The position numbers and the translations under genes are program-made. A stretch of DNA of 64,000 nt from Ancylobacter aquaticus (GTDB taxonomy: Bacteria > Pseudomonadota > Alphaproteobacteria > Rhizobiales > Xanthobacteraceae): positions 124,001 to 188,000 of the forward strand of contig NZ_SMFY01000001.1 in the NCBI RefSeq assembly GCF_004339465.1, read 5' to 3'. The notes beneath the pieces were generated by a model, which had not been told where the DNA came from, searched no databases, and saw only the letters and a program-made list of their open reading frames with translations. Of this stretch, positions 7,279-15,333 are shown piece by piece; within the stretch, counting starts at the first letter, position 1, and every line of letters starts with the position of its first letter.

Positions 7279-8880
7279 ATGGCTCACGATCTGGTTTTTG
7301 AGAGCGCGCGCTCCGGCGCCGGCATGGTCGCCACTCCCCATTTGCAGGCGACGGAAGCCGGCCGTGCCGTGCTGGAAGAAGGTGGCAATGCGGTGGAGGC
7401 GGCGCTGGCTGCCGCCGCCGCCCTGGCCGTGGTTTGCCCGCACACCAGCCAGCTCGGCGGGGACGGGGTCTGGCTGATCCGCGATCCGGCCGGGCGCGTC
7501 ACCACGATTGATGCCGCCGGCCCGGCCGGCGAGGGGGCGAGCGCCCTTTTCTTCCGCGAGCGCGGCCATGACGAGATCCCGGCGTACGGCTCGCTCGCCG
7601 TGCTCACCGTGCCCGGGCAGGTGGGCGGCTGGCTTCTGGCGCAGGAAGCGGCCAGCGCCTATGGCGGCCGGATGCCGATGCGGCGGCTGCTGGAATCGGC
7701 GATCGAGCAGGCCCGCGCCGGCGTCACCGTTTCGCCCTCGCAGCACCGGGCGAGTGTGAACGCGCAGGTCGAGCGCGACGCGGTGCCCGGTTTCCGCGCC
7801 GCCTTCCTGGAGCCCGATGGCAAGGTGCCGGCGGTCGGCACGGTGCTGCCCTGCGAGCGGCTGGCCGACACGCTGGCGCAGCTGGCCCGGGCCGGGCTCG
7901 ACGACTTCTACCGGGGCGAGGTCGCGCGCGAGATCGCCGCCGATCTGAAGCGGGCCGGCAGTCCTCTGACGCGCGCGGACTTGCGCACCTATCGCGCCCT
8001 CACCCGCCCGCCGCTCAAGCTGAAACTGCCGGACATGGCGCTGTGGGCCGCGCCCCCGCCCTCGCAAGGGTTGACGACGCTGCTGACCCTCGCCCTCTTC
8101 GGCCGGCTCGGCGTTACACGAATGGAGAGCGTCGCCCATCTTCACGGGCTGGTGGAGGCCGGCAAGCGCGCCGTGCGGATGGGCGAGGCGGCGATCACCC
8201 ACCCAACCCTTCTGAGCCCCGACCCCGCCGACCTCCTCACCCCGGAGGCTCTGGCGCGCGAGGCGGCGGCCATCGACCCGAAGCGCGCTCTGCCCTGGCC
8301 ACACCGGGACGGGATCGGCGCGGCGGCGGGCGGCGCAGCGTGGATCGGCGCGGCGGACAAGAACGGCGTCATGGTCTCCTATCTCCAGTCGCTGCATTCG
8401 TCCTTCGGTGCCGGCCTCGTGCTGCCCTCCACCGGCGTGCTGATGCACAACCGCGGCGCGGCTTTCTCGCTCGACCCGCGCGCCCTCAACCCGCTGCAGC
8501 CCGGACGCCGCCCGCCTGTGACGCTCAGTCCGGGCCTCGCCGCGCTGCCGGACGGGCGCGTTATCGCCTTCGGCGCCAGCGGCGGCGAAGGCTCGCCGCA
8601 GACCGAGGCGGCGGTGCTCACCCGCTATGCGTTCGGCATGCCGCTCGGCAGGGCGATCGCGGCGCCGCGCTGGCGGCTGGAGGGCGGGCTACGGCTGGAA
8701 GAGGGAATCGACGAAGCCCTCGCCGAGCAGCTCGCCTCCGTGGGTCACGATGTCGAGATCGATACCGCGCCGCGCCGCGACCTGATGGGCCATGCGGGGG
8801 CGGTGGTCCTGCATCCCGGCAAGGTCGGGCTGGAAGGCGCGCATGATCCGCGCGGCGACGGCGGGGCAGGCGGCATATGA
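7279..8880 (+). CDS. Gamma-glutamyltransferase-like protein, nucleophile Thr apparently missing
   Basis: 533 aa with the full two-subunit GGT layout: large-subunit part (ATPHLQATEAGRAVLEEGGNAVEAA...LGGDGVWLI) and small-subunit-like part (PSTGVLMHNRGAAFS, GASGGEGSPQTEAAVL). In active GGT/YwrD-like enzymes the small subunit begins with a catalytic Thr in a T-x-x-x-x-x-x-D context. Here the aligned segment is GGAAWIGAADKNG, with Ala353 at the nucleophile position, so autocleavage and classic activity are not expected. Start ATG 7279 follows GGAGAG. Same direction as phnM, 88 bases apart. Could be a pseudoenzyme or a relative with a different nucleophile. Confidence 0.8.
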   Translation: MAHDLVFESARSGAGMVATPHLQATEAGRAVLEEGGNAVEAALAAAAALAVVCPHTSQLGGDGVWLIRDPAGRVTTIDAAGPAGEGASALFFRERGHDEIPAYGSLAVLTVPGQVGGWLLAQEAASAYGGRMPMRRLLESAIEQARAGVTVSPSQHRASVNAQVERDAVPGFRAAFLEPDGKVPAVGTVLPCERLADTLAQLARAGLDDFYRGEVAREIAADLKRAGSPLTRADLRTYRALTRPPLKLKLPDMALWAAPPPSQGLTTLLTLALFGRLGVTRMESVAHLHGLVEAGKRAVRMGEAAITHPTLLSPDPADLLTPEALAREAAAIDPKRALPWPHRDGIGAAAGGAAWIGAADKNGVMVSYLQSLHSSFGAGLVLPSTGVLMHNRGAAFSLDPRALNPLQPGRRPPVTLSPGLAALPDGRVIAFGASGGEGSPQTEAAVLTRYAFGMPLGRAIAAPRWRLEGGLRLEEGIDEALAEQLASVGHDVEIDTAPRRDLMGHAGAVVLHPGKVGLEGAHDPRGDGGAGGI

Positions 8881-8968
8881 GCGGGAGCATGAGTGGGGGT
8901 ATCAACGGACCCCTCCGTCTTTCCGCCACTTCATCGAACGGTCACAACAACATGCGAGACGCGCCGCC

Positions 8969-10108
8969 ATGGACGTGATTCTCACCAATGCCCGCCTTGT
9001 TCTCGAAGACCGCGTCGTCGACGGCACGCTGGTCCATTCGGACGGGCGCATCCGCGCGATCGACGAAGGCCGCTCGTATCTTCCCGCCGCCGTCGATTGC
9101 GAGGGCGCCTATCTCGCGCCAGGCCTGATCGACCTGCACACCGATGCGCTGGAAGGCCACTTTGTGCCGCGCCCACGGGTGATCTGGCCCGATGCCCGCG
9201 CCGCCGCGCTGGCGCATGACGCGCAAATGGCCGCCTCGGGCGTCACCACCGTCTATGACGCGATCTGCGCCGGCGGCTTCGATCAGGCCAAGGCCGACCG
9301 GCGCGCGCTCTATGAGGTGATGCTCGACGCGGTCGATTCGGGTGTCGAGCGCGGCCTGTTCCGCGTCGACCACCGCATCCATCTGCGCTGCGAATTGACC
9401 GACCGCACCCTGCCCGACCTCGTGGACGCGGCGCTGGGCCGCCCGACTCTGGCTTTGGCCTCGCTGATGGACCACACGCCTGGCACCCGCCAGTGGCGCA
9501 ATGTCGAGCATCTGAAGGTCTATCTCACCGGCATCGGCAAGAGCGGCGGCGATATCGACGCCGAGGTCGCCGACCGGATCGAGCGCGCGCGCGGCGCCGT
9601 CGCCGACAATTACAGCCGGATGGTGGCGCTGTTCGCCTCCTCCGGCCTCGTGCTGTCGAGCCATGACGACACCACGCCCGCCCATGTCGACGAGGCGGTG
9701 GCGGCGGGGTGCACGATTTCCGAGTTCCCGACCACGATGGAGGCCGCCCGCGCCGCCCGCGACTGCGGCCTCGCCACCATTGGCGGCGCGCCGAACGTGG
9801 TGCGCGGCGGCTCGCATGCCGGCGGCGTGTCGATGCGCGACCTTGCGAGCGAGGGGCTGCTCGACGCCCTCGCCTCCGACTACGTGCCGGCGAGCCTGCT
9901 GCAGGCCGCGCTGGCGCTGACCCGCACCGCCGGGCTCACCCTCCCCGTCGCGCTGGCCCTCGTCACCGCCGCGCCCGCCCGGCTCGCCCGGCTGGAGGAT
10001 CGCGGCCGGCTGGAGCCGGGCCTGCGGGCCGACCTGGTGCGCTTCCGCCTCGCCGACGACACGCCACGGATCGACGAGGTCTTTGTCGCCGGCCGGCGCG
10101 TCTTCTGA
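8969..10108 (+). CDS. phnM: Alpha-D-ribose 1-methylphosphonate 5-triphosphate diphosphatase
   Basis: 379 aa. Amidohydrolase-fold enzyme that removes diphosphate from the PhnGHIL product before the C-P bond is cleaved by PhnJ. Metal-site motif LIDLHTDALEGHFVPRP near residues 53-70, plus LSSHDDTTPAHV (SHDD) and the C-terminal GLRADLV typical of PhnM. Start ATG 8969 gives the standard MDVILTNARLV N-terminus. Followed 12 bases later by DUF1045 and then a hexapeptide transferase, all C-P lyase-associated families. The lyase core (phnG-L) and phnN are not in the window, so it presumably lies elsewhere. Confidence 0.93.
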   Translation: MDVILTNARLVLEDRVVDGTLVHSDGRIRAIDEGRSYLPAAVDCEGAYLAPGLIDLHTDALEGHFVPRPRVIWPDARAAALAHDAQMAASGVTTVYDAICAGGFDQAKADRRALYEVMLDAVDSGVERGLFRVDHRIHLRCELTDRTLPDLVDAALGRPTLALASLMDHTPGTRQWRNVEHLKVYLTGIGKSGGDIDAEVADRIERARGAVADNYSRMVALFASSGLVLSSHDDTTPAHVDEAVAAGCTISEFPTTMEAARAARDCGLATIGGAPNVVRGGSHAGGVSMRDLASEGLLDALASDYVPASLLQAALALTRTAGLTLPVALALVTAAPARLARLEDRGRLEPGLRADLVRFRLADDTPRIDEVFVAGRRVF

Positions 10109-10120
10109 AGGGGCACGCCC

Positions 10121-10867
10121 ATGTCTGCCTTGCCGAACGCTACCGCGCTCCCCGCCGAGGCCGCCGCCACCCGGCCGGCGACGCCGCGCTATGCGCTCTA
10201 TTTCGCCCCGCCGGCGCAAAGCCCGCTCTGGCGCTTCGGGTCTGCCGCGCTCGGCTATGACGCGGAGGCCGGCACGGAGGCGGCGTCGCTGCCGCTGCGC
10301 CGTTTCGATGCCGCGCGCTGGCGCGAGATCACCGCCGAGCCCCGCCGCTACGGCTTCCACGGCACGCTGAAAGCGCCGTTCCGGTTGGCTCCGGGCCGCA
10401 GCGAGGCGGAGCTGCGTGCCGCCTGCGCCCGCTTCGCCCAGAACCGCGCCGGCTTCGCTTCCCCCGGGGTGAAGCTGGCGAGCATCGGCCGCTTCCTCGC
10501 CCTGCGCCTCGCCGCGCCGAGCGCCGCGCTGGACCGGCTCGCCGCCGGCACGGTGGCCGCGCTTGACGATTTCCGTGCCCCGATGAGCGAAGCCGAACGC
10601 GAGAAGCGCCTGCGCGCGCCGCTCACCGCGCGCCAGCAGGAATATCTCGCGCGCTGGGGCTATCCCTATGTGCTGGACGATTTCCGCTTCCACATGACGC
10701 TGACCGGCTCGCTGGACGAGGAGGAGCGGGCACTGGCCGAGGCGGAGCTTTCCGAGCATTTCGCCGCAAGCGGCGCCGACGGGCCGCTCATCGTGCGCGA
10801 AATCGCGCTCTATCGGCAGGAGGCCGGCCCCTTCCGGCTGGTTGCCCGCTTTCCCTTCGGCAGCTAA
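10121..10867 (+). CDS. DUF1045 phosphonate-operon protein (2H phosphoesterase-like)
   Basis: 248 aa. Belongs to the DUF1045 family found almost only in C-P lyase operons of alphaproteobacteria. Two His-x-Thr-like motifs of the 2H phosphoesterase fold are visible: FHGTLKAPF (about residue 77-85) and FHMTLTGSL (about residue 189-197). By family relationship it may act on a cyclic phosphoribosyl intermediate, as PhnP does, but no reaction has been shown to my knowledge. Between phnM and the acetyltransferase with 12- and 15-base gaps: one operon. Confidence 0.85.
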   Translation: MSALPNATALPAEAAATRPATPRYALYFAPPAQSPLWRFGSAALGYDAEAGTEAASLPLRRFDAARWREITAEPRRYGFHGTLKAPFRLAPGRSEAELRAACARFAQNRAGFASPGVKLASIGRFLALRLAAPSAALDRLAAGTVAALDDFRAPMSEAEREKRLRAPLTARQQEYLARWGYPYVLDDFRFHMTLTGSLDEEERALAEAELSEHFAASGADGPLIVREIALYRQEAGPFRLVARFPFGS

Positions 10868-10882
10868 GGCGGAGGCGGGGCC

Positions 10883-11500
10883 ATGGCTCTCAAGCTCGGC
10901 CCGGCGCCGACAATCGACCCTACCGCCGAGGTCACGCGCTCGACACTGGGGCGCTACACCGAAATCGGCCCGCGCACCCAGCTGCTCGAAGTGGAGCTGG
11001 GCGACTATTCTTACGTGGTCAACGATTCCGACATCGCCTATGCGCGCATCGGCAGGTTTACCTCCATCGCCGCCATGACCCGGATCAACCCGGGCAATCA
11101 CCCGATGCAGCGGGCGAGCCAGTCGCATTTCACCTACCGCGCCTCCGCCTATTTCGACGATGCGCAGGACGAGCCGGAGTTCTTCGCCTGGCGGCGGGCG
11201 CAGGGCGTGACCATCGGCCATGATGTGTGGATCGGCCATGGCGCCATCGTGCTGCCGGGCCGCCGCATCGGCGACGGCGCCGTCATCGCGGCCGGCGCGG
11301 TGGTGACGAAGGACGTCGCCCCCTACACCATCGTCGCCGGCGTGCCGGCCAGGCCCGTGCGCGAGCGCTTCCCCGCCGCCATCGCCGCCCGCCTGCAGGC
11401 GCTGGCCTGGTGGGACTGGGAGCATTCCCGCCTGCGCGCCGCGCTGGAGGATTTCCGTGCGCTGCCGGTCGAGGCGTTTCTCGAAACGCATGGCGGGTAG
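10883..11500 (+). CDS. Phosphonate-associated hexapeptide-repeat acyltransferase
   Basis: 205 aa. Left-handed beta-helix acyltransferase of the xenobiotic/chloramphenicol acetyltransferase group: hexapeptide repeats run through IDPTAEVTRSTLGRYTEIGP and VTIGHDVWIGHGAIVLPG, with the catalytic His in NPGNHPM. The insertion FTYRASAYFDDAQDE and the C-terminal WWDWEHSRLRAALEDFR are typical of the subgroup encoded in phn operons. The acceptor is unknown; aminoalkylphosphonates are a reasonable guess. Last gene of the phnM-DUF1045 operon, followed by a REP-like palindrome. Confidence 0.85.
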   Translation: MALKLGPAPTIDPTAEVTRSTLGRYTEIGPRTQLLEVELGDYSYVVNDSDIAYARIGRFTSIAAMTRINPGNHPMQRASQSHFTYRASAYFDDAQDEPEFFAWRRAQGVTIGHDVWIGHGAIVLPGRRIGDGAVIAAGAVVTKDVAPYTIVAGVPARPVRERFPAAIAARLQALAWWDWEHSRLRAALEDFRALPVEAFLETHGG

Positions 11501-11524
11501 CGGGCGCGCAACGTCGCGCGCCTC

Positions 11525-11582
11525 GTCCTGCCCGGGCTTGACCGCATCGGCCCCATCCCGGTGATCGGTCGTCCGGGATGAC
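11525..11582. repeat. REP-like palindrome, family 1 (degenerate)
   Basis: Begins GTCCTGCCCGGGCTTGACC and ends GTCCGGGATGAC, with an inserted middle of about 20 bases. It lies at the end of the phn operon and could act as its terminator; there is no T-run. Confidence 0.55.
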
Positions 11583-11672
11583 GCGGCTGCGACGCACCGT
11601 CCGCGCGCGCCGCCCGCCCTTGCGTCGCTCCCGCTCGCCCGCTACGCCTTTGCCTAGGAGTGGGAGGACGCG

Positions 11673-12653
11673 ATGGCCGCAAGCGCACTGGACGTCGACG
11701 AGGTGCTCGCCCGCCGCCGGCTGCGGCGCAAGCTCGCCTTCTGGCGGGTACTTGCGCTGCTGGTGGTGCTGCTCGGCGGGCTCGGCGCCTTTGCCTGGTG
11801 GAGCGATGGCGCGATGCTGCCGCGTGCCTCGGCCCATGTGGCCCGCGTCACCATTGGCGGCATCATCCGCAATGAACGCGAGCGGATCGAGATGCTGGAC
11901 GCCATCGGCAAATCCGGTGCGACGGCGGTGATTCTTTCGATCGACAGCCCTGGCGGCACGGTGGTCGGCTCGGCTGCGCTCTACGACGCGCTGCGCCGGC
12001 TGGCGGAGAAGAAGCCGATTGTCGCGGTGGTCAACGGCATCGCGGCATCGGGCGCCTATATCGCCGCCATGGGGGCCGACCATATCGTCGCGCCGCGCAA
12101 CGCGCTGGTCGGCTCAATCGGCGTGCTGTTCCAGTTTCCGAACTTCGCCGAGCTGATGAAGACGGTCGGCATCTCCTATGAGGAGATCAAGTCGAGCCCG
12201 CTCAAGGCGGCGCCCAACATGTTCGATCCGCCCACCGAGGATGCCCGCGCGGCGGTGCGCTCGCTGGTCGAGGACAGCTATGACTGGTTCAAGGGTCTGG
12301 TGGCCGAACGCCGGCTACTGGACGGCGAGAAGCTGGCGCTCGCGGCCGATGGGCGAGTGTTCACCGGCCATCAGGCCCTGCCGCTGCGCCTGATCGACGA
12401 GATCGGCGACGAACGCACCGGTCGCGACTGGCTGGAGCGCGAGCGGGGGGTGGATAAGGATCTTCCCGTACGTGACTGGCACACGCGCCGTGCCGGCGAT
12501 GAATTTGGCTGGTTGCACGGTATTTCCATAAGGCTGATGTCGTTGATCGGGCTTGAAGATCTCGCCCGGATCGTGGCAGATGCGGCCGGTGGGGCCGCAG
12601 CGCAGGCCCGCCTTGACGGTCTTCTGGCCCTCTGGCACCCTCGGGGAGGCTAG
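11673..12653 (+). CDS. sppA: Signal peptide peptidase SppA (S49 family)
   Basis: 326 aa. Membrane-anchored serine protease that degrades cleaved signal peptides. One N-terminal transmembrane helix (about residues 22-43), then a single S49 domain. The Ser-Lys dyad is visible at the family spacing: Ser126 in NGIAASGAYIAA and Lys178 in SSPLKAAP (52 residues apart, as in Bacillus SppA). GGGAGG precedes the ATG. Located just upstream of ihfB as in many Hyphomicrobiales. A second S49 gene, shorter and without an N-terminal helix, is at 36002-36907. Confidence 0.92.
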   Translation: MAASALDVDEVLARRRLRRKLAFWRVLALLVVLLGGLGAFAWWSDGAMLPRASAHVARVTIGGIIRNERERIEMLDAIGKSGATAVILSIDSPGGTVVGSAALYDALRRLAEKKPIVAVVNGIAASGAYIAAMGADHIVAPRNALVGSIGVLFQFPNFAELMKTVGISYEEIKSSPLKAAPNMFDPPTEDARAAVRSLVEDSYDWFKGLVAERRLLDGEKLALAADGRVFTGHQALPLRLIDEIGDERTGRDWLERERGVDKDLPVRDWHTRRAGDEFGWLHGISIRLMSLIGLEDLARIVADAAGGAAAQARLDGLLALWHPRGG

Positions 12654-12669
12654 ACGGGGCCAAGAGCTT

Positions 12670-12689
12670 CCAAAATATAAATTTTTTGG
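12670..12689. promoter_or_regulatory. AT-rich inverted repeat ahead of ihfB
   Basis: CCAAAA and TTTTGG flank TATAAATT, making an AT-rich patch in otherwise GC-rich DNA, 40-60 bases before ihfB. It could be an ihfB promoter element, an autoregulatory IHF target (AT-rich DNA is typical), or the weak end of the sppA transcript. I cannot separate these. Confidence 0.4.
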
Positions 12690-12728
12690 AGTACCGACGA
12701 GCCGAACAAAAAAGGGGCCGGGGCGTCG

Positions 12729-13022
12729 ATGATCAAGTCCGAACTGGTGCAGCGGATCGCTGAGGCAAATCCGCATCTCTATCAACGCGATGTCGAAAAC
12801 ATCGTGAATGCGATTCTCGACGAGGTCGTGGCGGCGCTCGCGCGCGGCGACCGGGTCGAGCTGCGCGGCTTCGGCGCCTTCTCCGTGAAGGCGCGTCCCG
12901 CGCGTACCGGCCGCAACCCGCGCACCGGCGCGCATGTGGATGTCGACGGCAAGGCCGTGCCCTATTTCAAGACGGGCAAGGAAATGCGCGAGCGCCTGAA
13001 TGATGGCGTCGATCTGGAATAA
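12729..13022 (+). CDS. ihfB: Integration host factor subunit beta
   Basis: 97 aa. DNA-bending HU/IHF-family protein, beta chain, which pairs with IhfA. The family pattern is complete: [29 protein letters not shown] (the beta-ribbon arm with the GRNP tip that inserts Pro into the minor groove) and [15 protein letters not shown] at the C-terminus. Nineteen bases before lapA, which follows in the same direction. Confidence 0.96.
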   Translation: MIKSELVQRIAEANPHLYQRDVENIVNAILDEVVAALARGDRVELRGFGAFSVKARPARTGRNPRTGAHVDVDGKAVPYFKTGKEMRERLNDGVDLE

Positions 13023-13040
13023 GCCGCCGAAGGAGAATTC

Positions 13041-13388
13041 GTGCTGCGTCGTCTTCTGCTGATCCTCATCGTCCTGCCGGTCTCGGTGGGGCTTGTCATG
13101 CTCGCCGTGGCCAACCGCCATCCGGTATCGCTGGTGGTCGACCCGCTGACGGGGGCCGGCGGCTGGTCGATCGAGGCACCGCTGTTCGTCATCGTCTTCG
13201 CGGCGATGATCCTCGGCGTCGTGCTGGGCGGGGTCGCGGCGTGGCTGAGCCAGGGCCGCCACCGCCGGGCCGCCCGCACGGCAGCGCGCGAGGCGCGTTC
13301 CGCCCATGCCGAGGTGGAGGCCCTGCGCACCGCCAGCCGTGAACCGGCGGCACGCCCGGTGCTCACCCATCGCCGCGACGCGGCCTGA
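13041..13388 (+). CDS. lapA: LapA-domain (DUF1049) inner-membrane protein
   Basis: 115 aa from the GTG at 13041, preceded by AAGGAG. Two transmembrane helices, roughly residues 4-24 (LLLILIVLPVSVGLVMLAV) and 50-73, with the family motif VANRHPVSLVVDP between them, then a basic Arg/Ala-rich cytoplasmic helix. LapA-like proteins are tied to lipopolysaccharide assembly control in enterics; the role in alphaproteobacteria is less clear. Its place after ihfB is conserved in Hyphomicrobiales. Confidence 0.85.
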   Translation: MLRRLLLILIVLPVSVGLVMLAVANRHPVSLVVDPLTGAGGWSIEAPLFVIVFAAMILGVVLGGVAAWLSQGRHRRAARTAAREARSAHAEVEALRTASREPAARPVLTHRRDAA

Positions 13389-13399
13389 CGAGACCTTCC

Positions 13400-14359
13400 A
13401 TGAGTGATCTTCGTTTCGTCTCGTCCGGCGAGATCGCCGGGCTGTTGTCCTTTCCCGCGCTGATCGACGCCATCGAGGCGGCCTTTCGCCGCTCCATCAC
13501 CGTGCCGGTGCGCCATCACCACACCATGGCGCGCCCCGATGGCGACGCGACGGCGCTGCTGATGCCGGCCTGGACCAGCGGCGGCGGCGAGGACGACATG
13601 CTCGGCACCAAGCTGGTGACGGTGTTTCCCGGCAATGCCGCCCGCGGCATCGAGAGCATCACCGGGCTCTACATCCTCAATTCCGGCGCCACCGGCCAGC
13701 CGCTGGCGGTGATGGACGCCCGCGCCCTCACCGTGTGGCGCACGGCCGCCGCTTCCGCGCTCGCCGCCCGCTATCTCGCCCGCGAGGATGCGAGCACGCT
13801 CGCGGTGATCGGCGCCGGGGCGCTGGCGCCCTATCTCGCCCGCGCCCATGCCAGCGTGCGCCCGATCCGTACCATTGCGGTGTGGAACCGCACCCCCGCC
13901 AAGGCCGAGGCGCTGGCGGAAAGCCTGCGCGGCGAGGGCTTCGACGCCCGCGCCGAGGCCGACCGGGGTGTCGCCATTGCCGGCGCGGACATCGTCACCT
14001 CCGCCACGCTCTCGCCGCAGCCCCTTGTCGAGGGGCGCTACCTCCAGCTGGGGCAGCATGTGGATCTGGTGGGCGGCTTCACCCCGACCATGCGCGAGGC
14101 CGATGACGAGGCGATCCGCCGGTCGCGGGTCTACGTCGACACCCGCGCCGGTGCCGGCAAGGAAGCGGGCGACATCGTCATCCCGCTCGCCAGCGGCGTC
14201 CTGGCGGCGGACGCCATCCAGGGCGACCTGTTCGAGCTGACCGCCGGCACATCAAAAGGGCGCGGCAGCGCGGATGAGATCACCCTGTTCAAGTCGGTCG
14301 GCACCGCGATCGAGGACCTCGCCGCCGCCGAACTGGTGTGGAAGGCGCTGAAGGGCTGA
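13400..14359 (+). CDS. Ornithine cyclodeaminase / mu-crystallin family protein
   Basis: 319 aa. NAD(P)-dependent Rossmann protein of the OCD family: dinucleotide-binding loop VIGAGALAPYLARAH (about residues 137-151), and the family segments LMPAW, GTKLVTVFPGN and DAITLFKSVG-like DEITLFKSVGTAIEDLAAA. Members include ornithine cyclodeaminase, alanine dehydrogenase and ketimine/pyrroline reductases, so the exact reaction is open. The terminal TSATLSPQPLVEG also fits. It sits between lapA and trpF where relatives usually have none, together with the sulfate transporter genes. Confidence 0.85.
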   Translation: MSDLRFVSSGEIAGLLSFPALIDAIEAAFRRSITVPVRHHHTMARPDGDATALLMPAWTSGGGEDDMLGTKLVTVFPGNAARGIESITGLYILNSGATGQPLAVMDARALTVWRTAAASALAARYLAREDASTLAVIGAGALAPYLARAHASVRPIRTIAVWNRTPAKAEALAESLRGEGFDARAEADRGVAIAGADIVTSATLSPQPLVEGRYLQLGQHVDLVGGFTPTMREADDEAIRRSRVYVDTRAGAGKEAGDIVIPLASGVLAADAIQGDLFELTAGTSKGRGSADEITLFKSVGTAIEDLAAAELVWKALKG

Positions 14360-14387
14360 CGGCCAAGGATCGGCATGAGCCGCAGGC

Positions 14388-14428
14388 ATCCTGAGGTGCC
14401 GCCCGCATGGGCGGCCTCGAAGCACGCA
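14388..14428. repeat. REP-like palindrome, family 2
   Basis: CATCCTGAGGTGCCGCCC, a GCAT loop, then GGGCGGC leading into CTCGAAGCACGC. The core GCCGCCC (14398-14404) / GGGCGGC (14409-14415) is a perfect 7-base stem. It lies between convergent genes (OCD and cysW). The outer arms ('CCTGAGGTGC' and 'GCCTCGAAG') recur in a relaxed copy at 53693-53732. Confidence 0.6.
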
Positions 14429-14441
14429 GGCGGCGCAAGCG

Positions 14442-15329
14442 TCAATGCCCCGGCTTGCCCTGCGCCTTCACCCGGGCGGCGTCGAGCCGCTCGATGATCG
14501 CCTTGGCCACCAGCGTGACCAGCGCCACCAGGGTCAGCAGCGTCGCCACCGCGAAGGCGGCCACCGCGTTGTTGTCCTGGTAGAGCAGCTCGATCTGCAG
14601 CGGCAGCGTGTTGGTCTGGCCGCGAATATTGCCCGAGACGATCGACACCGCGCCGAATTCGCCCATCACCCGCGCGTTGCACAGCGCCGCCCCATAAAGC
14701 AGGGCGAAGCGCACATTGGGGAGGGTGACGAGGCGCAAGATGCGCCAGCCCCCGGCGCCCAGCGTCACCGCCGCCTCTTCCTCCTCCGTGCCCTGCGCGA
14801 TCATCAGCGGGATCAACTCGCGCGCGACGAAGGGCGCGGTGACGAACAGGCTGGCGAGGATGATCGCCGGCACGGCGAACATGATCTTGATGTCGTGCGC
14901 TTCCAGCCATGGCCCCAGCAGGCCCTGCGCGCCATACACGAAGAGATAGGCGACGCCGGCGATGATCGGCGAGATGGAGAAGGGCAGTTCGACCAGCGCC
15001 ACCAGCAGATTGCGGCCGGGAAAGGTGAACTTGGCGATGCACCAGGCGGCGGCGATGCCGAAGCCGACATTGATCGGCACCGCGATCAGCGCGGTGAAGA
15101 CGGTGAGGCCGATGGCGCATTGGGTATCGGGCGCGGCGAAGGAGGCGGCGTAGGCGGCCATGCCGTGCCGGAGGGCCTCGGCGAAGATCGCCAGCAGCGG
15201 CGCCACCAGCACCAGCACGGTGACGAGCAGCACGCTGCCGATCAGCAGGAAGCGCGCCAATGGCCCGTCGCCGACGCGGATGCGGCGGGGGGGATGTGCG
15301 GTCTCGGGAATGAGCGGTTCGCGCGCCAT
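14442..15329 (-). CDS. cysW: Sulfate ABC transporter permease CysW
   Basis: 295 aa. Inner-membrane permease subunit for sulfate/thiosulfate import. Six hydrophobic segments, starting with ARFLLIGSVLLVTVLVLVAPL, and the EAA-loop type segment EEEAAVTLGAGGWRILRLVTLPNVRFALLYG that docks the ATPase. GEFGAVSIVSGNIRGQTNTLPL is the CysW-specific stretch. It starts 4 bases after cysT. Usually cysA (the ATPase) comes next, but here the operon ends and a convergent unrelated gene follows. Confidence 0.93.
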   Translation of the reverse strand: MAREPLIPETAHPPRRIRVGDGPLARFLLIGSVLLVTVLVLVAPLLAIFAEALRHGMAAYAASFAAPDTQCAIGLTVFTALIAVPINVGFGIAAAWCIAKFTFPGRNLLVALVELPFSISPIIAGVAYLFVYGAQGLLGPWLEAHDIKIMFAVPAIILASLFVTAPFVARELIPLMIAQGTEEEEAAVTLGAGGWRILRLVTLPNVRFALLYGAALCNARVMGEFGAVSIVSGNIRGQTNTLPLQIELLYQDNNAVAAFAVATLLTLVALVTLVAKAIIERLDAARVKAQGKPGH

Positions 15330-15333
15330 GGCC

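Noticed and set aside
8942-11491. 849-codon antisense frame over phnM and DUF1045
   Set aside because: Composition is that of a shadow frame, and all three sense genes are complete with recognised motifs.
13400-14359. Calling the OCD-family gene ornithine cyclodeaminase proper (arcB/ocd)
   Set aside because: Members of this family have several activities (alanine dehydrogenase, ketimine reductase); no substrate-specific motif decides it, and no arginine-catabolism neighbours are present.
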